Assembly (NCBI GenBank): GCA_951394045.1
Contig: OX595988.1
Location: forward strand, 2,309,352-2,373,351
From: Nitzschia sp. DOCU1
Taxonomy: Eukaryota > Bacillariophyta > Bacillariophyceae > Bacillariales > Bacillariaceae
Direction of reading: 5' to 3'
Length of the DNA stretch: 64,000 nucleotides
Shown here piece by piece: positions 19,578-28,903 of the stretch; the stretch's first letter is position 1; every line of letters begins with the position of its first letter. A program made the position numbers and the translations under genes. The notes beneath the pieces were generated by a model. It was not told where the DNA came from and did no database searches. It saw nothing but the letters and a program-made list of their open reading frames with translations.

Positions 19578-20522
19578 ATGTCTACCAACTTGAATTACAA
19601 GCAAGTCGCCAACGTTGAGCGTCGCACCTGGGATCGCGAAGCGTACGAGAAAAAAGCCAAGGAACGCGCCAAGAACGATGAAGACAATGGCGGCGACGAC
19701 AAGAAGAAACGAAAGCCCAAAACCCCTATCCTCAATACGCTGGGACCACAGGATGATGGACGAGCAGAAGAGCAGAAAGAAGAGTTTCAGCGGGCTGCCA
19801 AGGGAGCGGCAGGTCCTGAGAAATCCGACCGAGCCTTTTTGAAAGCCCGACGAAGCCGCGTGGACGTGGACTCGAAGATTGGCTCGGTGGAAATGATCAA
19901 TCCGGAAGCGGTGGCTACCACCAAATCTCACGTAGGGGAGCCGGGGTCAGTCAAGGTAAGTAAATGGTGTGGTATGGTGCAACCGATCCAGGAATTCAGT
20001 TTGTTGCTAACTCTTTGTCTGAAAAAACAGGATGGCGTAACAAAGTCTGGGGTCGGCTGGCATTGCAAAGTCTGTGACTGTTTTCTACGTGATTCGCACA
20101 CCTACTTAGATCATATCAATGGGCGCAAGCACCAGCGCAATTTGGGTTACTCCATGCGAGTTGAAAGATCCACCAAAGACCAGGTATCTTCGAGGCTAGC
20201 AATGCTAGCCAAGGAAAAAGAAAAACAGAAGAATTTTATGGTGGACGAGGCTGAAGAAAGTTTTCATAGTATTGTCAAAGCAAAGGACGAGGAAGCTAGG
20301 AGGCGAAAGGAAGAGCGGGCAAAACAACGGAAGGAACGAAAGAAGATGAAAAAGGAAATGGCGGAACGTTCCGCTGAAGACGAAGAAGAAGAGGAGGAAG
20401 AGCCGGCAGTTTCAGAAGAGAAAGTTGAAACGAATGAAGACGAGGAAGAAGCAGAGGAAGTTGAAGAGGAGGAAATCAATCCTGACCTTGCAGCCATGAT
20501 GGGTTTCTCCGGTTTTCGGTAG
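19578..20522 (+). CDS. ZMAT2: ZMAT2/Snu23-like matrin-type zinc-finger splicing factor
   Basis: Exons 19578-19955 and 20031-20522, phase 0, encode 289 residues. The N-terminal block RRTWDREAYEKKAKERA and the segment KTPILNTLGP-like region match the Snu23/ZMAT2 layout. The U1-like C2H2 finger WHCKVCDCFLRDSHTYLDHINGRKH is in the second exon, followed by GYSMRVERST, the most conserved ZMAT2 block. The protein belongs to the U4/U6.U5 tri-snRNP, where it helps activate the spliceosome before the first catalytic step. The C-terminus is a charged coiled coil ending in a Glu-rich tract. The 75-nt intron is a multiple of three and has no in-frame stop, so unspliced RNA would still be read through. Confidence 0.9.
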   Translation: MSTNLNYKQVANVERRTWDREAYEKKAKERAKNDEDNGGDDKKKRKPKTPILNTLGPQDDGRAEEQKEEFQRAAKGAAGPEKSDRAFLKARRSRVDVDSKIGSVEMINPEAVATTKSHVGEPGSVKVSKWCGMVQPIQEFSLLLTLCLKKQDGVTKSGVGWHCKVCDCFLRDSHTYLDHINGRKHQRNLGYSMRVERSTKDQVSSRLAMLAKEKEKQKNFMVDEAEESFHSIVKAKDEEARRRKEERAKQRKERKKMKKEMAERSAEDEEEEEEEPAVSEEKVETNEDEEEAEEVEEEEINPDLAAMMGFSGFR

Positions 20523-20643
20523 AGTGGGTGATCTGAAAGGTCAAGGTGGTGCCAAATGTCAATTTGAGGTTATCATTACACTAGTCAACAAGGAAACGGG
20601 CTTCAGGGGGAATTTCGCCCGTGTTTGGTACTATGGCGAATAT

Positions 20644-21531
20644 CTAGCACAACTCGGGGAGCACAATATTTTTGGGGTGCAATGTGGTGTGCGCATTTGG
20701 AGCGTTCGGGGTTTCGATGATACGCTTATCGTCGAGTCCCCGCCTTGCTTCCATAGCATCGTGCTGAATAAAATTTGGAATACAATTCTCGCTATCATCG
20801 TGGGCGTCAGCGCCCTGGACTGATCTCTTGTCGTCGAGACGAGATGCTGATGCATTCTGTTTAGGGAAACCAAGCTTAGCTCGGATTTGGCGTGGTACAT
20901 CAAAGGATCCCTTTTTCAAAGGAGGGCCAGATTCATTTGAATCGCTTTCTTCCATAGAACCACTTGGGTTGAAAACTGAAGATGGCACAACTTCTGAGAG
21001 GCTCTCGTCGCTCTCTTGCGATACAATCTGGACGGCTTGTTTGAGGGTCATCATGGTAGCGCTCAGGGATGGAGCCAATGCGTTTGAGCACCAGGAAATA
21101 TCGGCATTTTTGTTGAGGTCGGTGTCCTTTGATTCACTGAGTTCATATAGGGCGCTCAGTTCTGCAGCTCTTGATCGGCTGATCCTTTCTCGTTCCATGT
21201 CGCTCAGGCGTGGACGAAAGATTGGCCCGCCATGCGACGCAGTGCTACTCACCAAGTCGCTCTTCTCGTTGTTCACGACATCCTTTTTGGGTTCTTTGCT
21301 CAACAAATCCAGAGCCCTGTATTTCATGATTCCAGAGCGGTGACCGAGGGCTTTGAAATGGTAACCATCGACTGTCCCGTTGTTGTTCTGCTGCCGCTTT
21401 CGCGATTCCTGGACGTTTCTGTCCGAAGACTGAGTTGTGTCACCTGATTCTGTAGCACCCGTCGATTTCGTATGTGAAACTCCTTGTGGTCCCCGAGAAG
21501 GATTATCTTGAGTTGAACGTAAGTGGTGCAT
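20644..21531 (-). CDS. hypothetical protein, Ser-rich, family unknown
   Basis: A 295-codon frame from the ATG at 21531; the frame is open upstream to another ATG at 21651, but those 40 residues are hydrophobic and unlike the rest. A good acceptor-like TTTCAG lies just upstream of 21531, so a 5' UTR intron or an earlier exon is possible. The protein is hydrophilic and probably mostly disordered. Blocks that could be conserved are YHFKALGHRSGIMKYRALDL, GGPIFRPRLSDMERERISRS and DVPRQIRAKLGFPKQN. I recognise no domain. Evidence for coding is frame length, protein-like composition and its placement convergent to ZMAT2. Confidence 0.55.
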   Translation of the reverse strand: MHHLRSTQDNPSRGPQGVSHTKSTGATESGDTTQSSDRNVQESRKRQQNNNGTVDGYHFKALGHRSGIMKYRALDLLSKEPKKDVVNNEKSDLVSSTASHGGPIFRPRLSDMERERISRSRAAELSALYELSESKDTDLNKNADISWCSNALAPSLSATMMTLKQAVQIVSQESDESLSEVVPSSVFNPSGSMEESDSNESGPPLKKGSFDVPRQIRAKLGFPKQNASASRLDDKRSVQGADAHDDSENCIPNFIQHDAMEARRGLDDKRIIETPNAPNAHTTLHPKNIVLPELC

Positions 21532-21651
21532 TTTGTAAATGGTTAATCCTGAAATGAAAATATTAGAAATGAACGCTGTCTCAAAATGTGAGCTACAGAA
21601 CACATGCAAGCATATGGGATTAGGTAGCCGGTTGTCTCCTTTTCTTTTCAT

Positions 21652-22423
21652 CGACCTTGACCCACCTTGTTATCTCGTCCTGGTCCCCGTAGAGGACGTG
21701 TTTACCAATGTTAATAATGACGAAAAGGAAGCGTCGTTTGTGGGTTGGGAGAAATGAGTTCTGTGAAACTTTCACGGAACGGGTGGAACGAATTCTCGAG
21801 TGTCTCGTTTTTACCGGTACAACAACAACTTCGTCTCGCCGGTTGCGGGAAAATTTTTATCGTAGTAGGAAACTACACGGAGACTTGTGATCGTTCTATG
21901 TGGCTGTTAAATATAGACTCTAAATAGACTAAACATGGTTGCATAAGCATATATTTAGGGAGGTCGTCGAGCTAAATTCTAGTACTAGCAATACTCACGG
22001 ACTTGCCGTTCACGAGTCGGTGTTCGGGTGCGCACAGAATGAAATATCTACTACACCCAAAAACCTAAAATCTTGATGTTGATGGTGACGATCGATGAGA
22101 GGCGGTTGTGCTGGAACTATGAGTTACGCCATGATGCATGCGGGGATGTGTAGTACTGTACTAACTTTTACAATGGAATCAATGATTATTCAACCTCTAA
22201 TGGTATAAAATATTGTTTGCTTGCCATCAGGTATTGTTCGAATTTGACTTCCAGAGCACCATCCGGTCATCGCGTGAGGATTGCATTGCGATCGATCCTT
22301 TCCTGTGGTCTAACTGGTCAAATCGGCCGCCTTTGCATCCGTCCGCACATCACTCAACTCGAACCACCATGATGTCGTCGGCAACCTTTATTGTATCTGT
22401 TATGATGTATCTCTAATACCAAC
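21652..22423. other. intergenic upstream of the PPR gene
   Basis: About 770 bp between a minus-strand gene and the PPR gene start. AT-rich; frames are short and overlapping. It should hold both promoters. Nothing else recognised. Confidence 0.4.
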
Positions 22424-25177
22424 ATGAAGTCTCTAGTAATACGCAGCTGTCTACATCGCTGCGGGCGAAAGAGCCTACTACCAGCCAGCAGCAGCAGCAG
22501 GAAACGATGCATCCATGCACTTGCGGCGACGACGAGCCATCACCACACGCCATCTCATTCTCCCGCCGTCGGCAGCCAGTACGTTTCTTGGACGACGACA
22601 CCGTGTACTATTGCTAGGTCTACCTTGTCGTCGTCTTTTCGGATATCTGGGGTACAGAATGTCCTGTTGCAGTTTTGTGTCCCGACTCGTTCGACACGTT
22701 CTCTGTCATCATCGTCGTCGTCGTCGGGAGTTACGGCCGCTTCCTCTGAAGACGCTCCACCCAGCCTCCAGGATCAAATGGATTTGGAATACCGCCAACA
22801 CATTACCGATTTGTTGTTGACGGACAACAAGATTGCCGTCGGCTCCATCCCTCGAAATTTAATTGTCGACGCCGAGTCGGCTCTTCTTTCCTGGGCCAAG
22901 GAGTATTCCACTCCAGGATTCGACCATGCGTGGCGTCTCTTGCTTCGACTAGTCGAGGAACAAGAGGCGCAACAAGAGCAAGAGCAGCAGAACGGGAGGA
23001 CGGAGGACGATAATGATGCTGATGAATGGGATCATAGTGCTGACGGAAAAGCCAGACGACGGCCTTACTTTGTTCGTCGCTTTCTCGTCAGTCGAGTAGT
23101 GGATTGTTGGCGGATTTGTTGGTGTCGCGGCAATGACAACAGTGAACCACCGCACAACATGCTCGCTCGATTGGAGGAACTAGAAACACGAGGTGTCATG
23201 ATTGACAATCGGGCTTTTACCATGATCATTGAGGGACTCTTGAAACGAGGAGATGCCTTTGAAGCTCCTTTGCTCGCTCAATGGATACTAGATCAACGTA
23301 TCGAAGAAGCAGAAGACAACTCGAACTTGCGACCAGACTCGTTTTTGCTTACTAGTGTCATTCGAGCCTGGGCCAAGTCGGGGCGGTTAGAAGGGCCAGA
23401 AATGGCGGAAGCCATATTGGACTTGATGCATGACTTGTATGAGAGTGGATGGTCCGACGCGGCTCCCAACCTTGTCAGTTATGCGGCTGTGATGGATGCC
23501 TGGGTGCTGCACAGCCGTCGTCGACCGGAAGAAGCCACTCAAGCTTTGGAGCGTCTCTTTTGCAAAATGAAGGCCTCTCACGTTCCTGGACTCGAGCCAG
23601 ATACATATATCTATACGCACATGATTGATGCCTGGACGCGCTCGACGCCGAACAGTCACACTAATCCTGCTGTCAAGGCTCAAAATGCTTTGGGATATCT
23701 GCAGGAAATGGTAGCGCTGTTCGAAAGTGGAAATGATAGGGTCACACCCACCACAGCGAACTTTTCACGCGTCATTTATGCATTGGCCAAATGTGGGGAC
23801 AGTCGTCGCGCCGAAATTGAATACAATCGACTGGTGGAACTATTCCAACGGACTCGAAACCCACAATTAGAGCCGGACGAGGATTGTCAAAAAGCGCTTT
23901 TGACGGCCTTCGCCAAGAAGGGTGTGGCGGACAAGGCTCAACGATTACTGGATGAAATCACCCATACCGCGGCCGACGGCAATGCCCGCATGCCAAGGCG
24001 GAGCTACTACATTGATGTTTTGGTGGCATGGACCAATCAAGGCAACGCACTAATTGCCGCAACCCGGTCCGAGAAGCTACTGAGACGAATGGTGGATTTG
24101 GCCAAAGCAGGCCACCCCGCCCTCATGCCCGACTCGATTACCTTTCTGAAAGTTGCAAAGGCATGGTCTCGGGTCCGAAAAGCGGAAAGACGCGTGGAGT
24201 CCTTGCGTCGTCTCATGGAAGAAGTCTATCACAATACAGGCAACAAGGCGCTCAAGCCCAACGCAAAATTCATAGAGGTTCAAGTCCTCACTCTTTGTCG
24301 GTCCTCGGATCCGGATGCCCCAAAACGAGCCGAGGCGCTGATCAAGGAAATGGAAGAGGCATATTTGGGTGGTGACTCCAGTATGAAGCCTAGTCGAGGA
24401 ATCTATACCACCCTCATGCAAGCATGGGTTCGAAGGGATCAACACAATCACGCCGCAGTTCTGGAAATTTACGACAAGTTGAATATTCTCTACTCGCAAG
24501 GTCATCCTGACTACCGTCCCGACAAAATTGTATATTCTGTTCTCATGGAATCTTGGGCACTGCGTGGCGATCCCGGCAAAGTACAGGCAATCTTTGATGC
24601 CATGATTGAGGACTACAAGCGGGGCAATACCGCGGCAAAGCCTGACATGCGGGCATTCAACTCTGTCCTAAAAGCATGGTCAGTGTCGGAGAATCCCAAC
24701 GCGGCCCAAAAGGCAGAAATAGCGCTTGACAAAATTGCAGAGGCTGGTGCCATTGCTGGCTTGCATCTCGTGCCGGATGCTTACAGTTTTGCTGAAATGA
24801 TCAAGATTTACTGTTGCAACGAGGCCCCAGATGCTCCCGAAAGGGCAGATTTCTACCTCCGAACAATGGTTGAGAAAGGGTTTCAGCCTTCCTTTTCCTT
24901 GTACTGGGCTGTAATTCGTCGGTGGCTGAAGAGAAGTGATGATAAAGCGACTCGTTTTGCTGGCATACTCTTGGAAGACCTCCTGGCAGCAGCCCACTCG
25001 AAGAACGTTCGTGCCCCCAAAGCCCATGAATACCGGCAGTTCCTGGCATCCATTAGCAACAGCAGCATTACTGGCAGGAATCAGCAAGCCCGAAAGCTTC
25101 TTGAAAAGCTTCCAGAAGGCCAGGTTATGCCAGCACTCATGCCGGCTCGTCGACACAAGAATCTAGTAGGATCATAG
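22424..25177 (+). CDS. long pentatricopeptide-repeat (PPR) protein, organellar
   Basis: A single exon of 917 residues. The N-terminus is basic, Ser-rich and free of acidic residues for about 60 residues (MKSLVIRSCLHRCGRKSLL), a likely mitochondrial presequence. From about 220 to 880 the protein is built of roughly 35-residue helical pairs with the PPR consensus, for example PDTYIYTHMIDAWTRS, PTTANFSRVIYALAKCG, PDKIVYSVLMESWALRG and PDMRAFNSVLKAWSVS. PPR proteins bind single-stranded RNA, each repeat reading one base, and act in organellar RNA processing, stability or translation. No added catalytic domain (SMR, DYW) is seen at the C-terminus, which ends in a short basic tail. The intervening repeats are often 37-40 residues long, which is typical of diatom PPR proteins. 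Confidence 0.9.
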   Translation: MKSLVIRSCLHRCGRKSLLPASSSSRKRCIHALAATTSHHHTPSHSPAVGSQYVSWTTTPCTIARSTLSSSFRISGVQNVLLQFCVPTRSTRSLSSSSSSSGVTAASSEDAPPSLQDQMDLEYRQHITDLLLTDNKIAVGSIPRNLIVDAESALLSWAKEYSTPGFDHAWRLLLRLVEEQEAQQEQEQQNGRTEDDNDADEWDHSADGKARRRPYFVRRFLVSRVVDCWRICWCRGNDNSEPPHNMLARLEELETRGVMIDNRAFTMIIEGLLKRGDAFEAPLLAQWILDQRIEEAEDNSNLRPDSFLLTSVIRAWAKSGRLEGPEMAEAILDLMHDLYESGWSDAAPNLVSYAAVMDAWVLHSRRRPEEATQALERLFCKMKASHVPGLEPDTYIYTHMIDAWTRSTPNSHTNPAVKAQNALGYLQEMVALFESGNDRVTPTTANFSRVIYALAKCGDSRRAEIEYNRLVELFQRTRNPQLEPDEDCQKALLTAFAKKGVADKAQRLLDEITHTAADGNARMPRRSYYIDVLVAWTNQGNALIAATRSEKLLRRMVDLAKAGHPALMPDSITFLKVAKAWSRVRKAERRVESLRRLMEEVYHNTGNKALKPNAKFIEVQVLTLCRSSDPDAPKRAEALIKEMEEAYLGGDSSMKPSRGIYTTLMQAWVRRDQHNHAAVLEIYDKLNILYSQGHPDYRPDKIVYSVLMESWALRGDPGKVQAIFDAMIEDYKRGNTAAKPDMRAFNSVLKAWSVSENPNAAQKAEIALDKIAEAGAIAGLHLVPDAYSFAEMIKIYCCNEAPDAPERADFYLRTMVEKGFQPSFSLYWAVIRRWLKRSDDKATRFAGILLEDLLAAAHSKNVRAPKAHEYRQFLASISNSSITGRNQQARKLLEKLPEGQVMPALMPARRHKNLVGS

Positions 25178-25256
25178 GAACTATTCTAAACCGCAATCGC
25201 TCAGCGCAGAATACCACATTTCCTTGTACTCTAGCTTTACTCTGCGATAGACCTAC

Positions 25257-25766
25257 CTAGTCGTCCAAAGATTTCCCCGCCATCTCATATTCATTGTCCA
25301 GTCTGTCCAGAAACAAATGTACATCGAATAGCATTTCCTTGACTTCGAAATTCTGGCTATCAAATCGTTTCTGCGTAAGCACAGAGGGTGGGCGTTAGCG
25401 AAAAAGTCGCATTTGATACTAATAAGAATCATCAACGAATGTCTCAAGCCTTACCTGACTGTCGTCCACAAACGTAAAAACAACTTCTGGTGGATCTGCC
25501 GTACCGGAGACATTTGTGTTGATCTTCAGATTTGGATTGGCGTCGTGGTACCTCGTGGCTTGCATTTGTCGCCACATTTCCCGTGCCGACTTGGTCCTGG
25601 AATCAAAAGCTGCGCACGAATTATTGTTAGATCTCAACCCACCTCAGCCAGTCGCTCTGACCCATAAGCTTCCGCTCGTAAAGGACTTACGATTGAATTT
25701 AATGTCCACGGATTTCACATATCGGAACAACCGCGTGGACGTTGCTTTTGTAAATTTGATTGGCAT
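25257..25766 (-). CDS. probable mitochondrial large-subunit ribosomal protein mL53, three exons
   Basis: Exons 25766-25691, 25609-25455 and 25370-25257 join in phases 1 and 0 to 114 residues. None is long enough to stand out alone; the splice sites are GTAAGT or GTAAGG with CAG acceptors. The spliced protein reads VKSVDIKFNPFDSRTKSARE, then NLKINTNVSGTADPPEV, VFTFVDDSQKRFD and NFEVKEMLFDVHLFLDRL. That order (a V-x-I-x-F-x-PF strand, a helix, strands, then a helix) matches the thioredoxin-like fold of mL53/MRPL53, and the length agrees. It would lie in the mitoribosomal large subunit. A related L51/S25-domain subunit is the main alternative. Confidence 0.7.
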
Positions 25767-26320
25767 GGTGATGGCTCTGGTAGTTTGAATCCCGGCGTTT
25801 TATTGGCTTGCACGAGGTATTGTCGGGTCCCTATTGTAACTGGAACAGCAGAGAGGCCAAGGGAAGTAGATTGTTTGGCTGAGGTAAGAATAGAATGCAG
25901 AAACTGTCGGTTTCGGCCGCCGCATACTTTACTTTGCCAAAAGGAGATTCCTCGTCGTCATCGTCGCTACGACAAAGATGAAGCACGAGAGTGTTGAATT
26001 TTGCGGTGCAGGTGGGATCGGTTTGGTCGGCTAATGTCTCCTTCGATTCAAAGGTGACCACATGGATTCAATGACGATGACGTCATACCAGTACCTCGAG
26101 CGAAACCGCACTGTTTTTGCGCGAAGACGAAGGAAGAAAAATGAGTGACGACAATGCAATCCACCGGCGCCACTCACTAGCTAGCGTCCCACCCGTAAAT
26201 GTACTCTAAAAAATCGGTGGTCGACAATGGTTGAGCACAAAAGGCCCGATGTTGGACCTTTAGCAGCACTCCCCCACCCCCACCTATTTACCATTGCTCT
26301 AATAATCTGAACCTGTGAAG
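25767..26320. promoter_or_regulatory. divergent promoter region, mL53 / F-box-RCC1 gene
   Basis: 554 bp between divergent starts. A 76-codon minus frame (25831-26061) has no family resemblance. No element recognised. Confidence 0.4.
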
Positions 26321-28512
26321 ATGCCCAAGTTAACCGCCCAAGAGAAGCTCGAACGAAAACGTCTTCTCGACGAGAAACGAGAGGCGCGGCGCATAGCCAA
26401 GGAACAAAAGGAGAAAGAAATGGCTGCTGCCCCAAATTCCGAGGCTGAAGAAGTGGCAAAAGAAAATACCAGTGGGTCGACTGAAGACAACACTGGAGAA
26501 TGCTGGATTTCCAAGCTTTCTGATGACTCCTTGAACCATATTTTATGGTTCACGTCGGCACGAGATATGGGTGCACTGGCCATGACGTGTCGGCAGTTTA
26601 GCAAGTTGTTGGTGGATGCCCGCGTCAGCTTTTTACTCTCCAGGCTGCATCGGCCTGGTGAAAAGACTAAGGGGGCCGTGGGTGGTATCAATATGTGCAC
26701 CAACCAGGCCGAGGCGAGATTGATTATCGAACAATCCTATGGCGGTGGTGATACAGGACGAATTCGTCTCAAAGGAAAGGCCGGAAAGGACTTTGCCAGC
26801 GAGTTTGTCACGTATGCTCGATTTTTAGAGGAAGCTGTCAGCGGCTACGCAACTCAAAACTATGGTGGCAAGACACCTACTCAACTTCCCCCATTTGTCA
26901 ATGGACGGTTCGTCTCTGTATCACCCGAGCATTCCGTTTGCCGTGTTGGTGGTGGAGGAAATTCGGGTGGCGGTGGTAGCGGCGTCGCCACTTGGGGTGT
27001 TGGAAAGCGTGGCCAGCTTGGACACGGGCAACGTCACGATGAAAGACTTCCGAGGATGCTACTTGGTGGCATTGGATATGGAATTCGAATCGTGCAAGTC
27101 TCTGCGGGCGGCGGTCTCGTTCGAGTTGCACACACACTTTTACTAACTTCGTCCGGTAGAGTTCTCAGTTTTGGTTCCGGTCAATATGGAGCCCTGGGGC
27201 ATGGCTACAGCGGAGGCAAGACACTGCCTGATATTCTGAGGCCTCAGTACATTGAAGCCTTTTCGGGAACTCGCATCGTTTGCGTAGCGGCCGGCGAGAT
27301 CCATAGTGCGGCAGTATCCGCGGATGGTGACGTTTACACTTGGGGTGATGGCTTTTGTGGGCAACTTGGCCATGGTGACAAGAAACCTCAGGTGGCGCCC
27401 GTACAAGTGGAAAGTGGTGGGTTGGAAGACGAATGCGTCTCGCATGTCAGCTGTGGGGCCCGTCACACTTTGGCTGTAACTGAAGATGGCGAAGTGTTCT
27501 CATGGGGTCTGGGTCATTTTGGGGTGTTGGGCCGTAGTTACACACCGTACGACCATGATTCTGCAGCTGCACTGGCGGGTATTGTGGGAGAAGAGGATGA
27601 AGCTGAGCTGGCGGCGGCCATCGACGCAGCCCTTGCGGCTCCCCCAGTGGCCGTCGCGCCGCAACCTGTTGACAATGATGGAAGCACCCAAGGGAATCCA
27701 TACGATTTTGGGAATCTCATGGCTCATCTCGATATGATTGCGAATCTGTCTCTAACAGACAGCAGTGATCAATGTATACCAAAAGTAATCGACTCGATGC
27801 AAGGAATCAAAGTTGTTGGGGCCAGCGCGGGTCACCGACACACGTTACTGCTAGATGAACATGGTTCACTGTACTCTTGTGGCGCCGGCATCACGGGGTG
27901 CCTGGGACATGGCGATAATTTGTCATCTTCGCATCCCATGAAAATCAAAACTTTTGGTACGTCAACGCACTAGTTAGTTCTACGCTGTCTAATTTGCGCT
28001 CTATGAAACAATCTCATAATCTGCGTCTTCTTCGTTCAGATGACGATAACATCAAAATCATGCAAATGAGTGCTGGAGTCGATATGAGCATGGCCGTGAG
28101 CACAACGGGCGATGTCTACGCCTGGGGTAAGACAGACGGTGGAAGACTTGGTCTCGAAATGCAAAATGCACGTGTCACGCTTCCAAGGCGAGTAAGAATA
28201 TATTCGGGGGGTGACGTTGATGGTGGATCCCAGATCAAGGCAGTCGACGTGGAATGCGGATATGTTCATTCTATGATCGTATCTCTCGACGGTACAGTTT
28301 ATCAGTGTGGTGGTGTCGGTGTGGATGGGGAGGCAGATGGCCAACAAGAATCGCTAAGACCTGTACCACTAGAAAATTTCAACATCTGGCACCGTATCCC
28401 TGAACCAAGAGAACAAAAGGCCAAACAAGAACGCTGGAAGAAATTTGGGACCTACGAGGTCAAAGGCCGCCAAAAAATGATGGAGGAGAGCTACGATTCA
28501 GCTTTGAAGTAG
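26321..28512 (+). CDS. F-box-like protein with RCC1 beta-propeller repeats
   Basis: Exons 26321-27956 and 28040-28512 (83-nt intron, phase 1) encode 702 residues. A charged helix (about 1-45) precedes an F-box-like motif ([15 protein letters not shown]...[10 protein letters not shown], about 62-100). At least six RCC1 repeats follow, with the W/SxG-x-G-x-x-GxLGHG pattern: [68 protein letters not shown] and, in exon 2, [14 protein letters not shown] 90-residue Ala/Pro/Asp insertion interrupts the propeller near 425-480. The layout suggests a substrate adaptor for an SCF ubiquitin ligase; a guanine-exchange role for Ran is less likely because of the F-box and the long insert. The ATG at 26321 is the first true ATG. 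Confidence 0.85.
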
Positions 28513-28903
28513 ATGGCCAAAACCTCTTTCGTTTACCTACAAGTCTTTCGAGGTTACTCTAGCTACTGACTTCCCTGTAGTCTTTGACTCGACTCTGCTG
28601 TCCTCGTTCAATTAGGTCAGCTTTACAGAACAGCATAGTGGTATGATAGCCGCTCCTACTTCAATGGCTTCTATGGCGAGTAGAACCTATGCAGTAATTG
28701 TATGATACATATATACAATCATAGGTACCGGCATGGCGCGCGCAACCGCAACAATAAAAAGGGCGTGCCTTTCACCGGCACCACGAAAAATTCCAGCTGA
28801 CAACTACCGCCAACACAAGTGGCATCAATTCAATTTACTTCCTGCGAGAATGGCCATTGTATCCCACCCATGACTGGTGGTACGTAATATAGCACTTTAA
28901 ACC
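28513..28903. other. intergenic, F-box-RCC1 3' flank / kelch gene promoter
   Basis: 391 bp between two head-to-tail genes. No further feature recognised. Confidence 0.4.

Noticed and set aside
25831..26061. 76-codon minus frame upstream of mL53
   Set aside because: No start context, no homology-like motif, and no splice route to a neighbour could be found.
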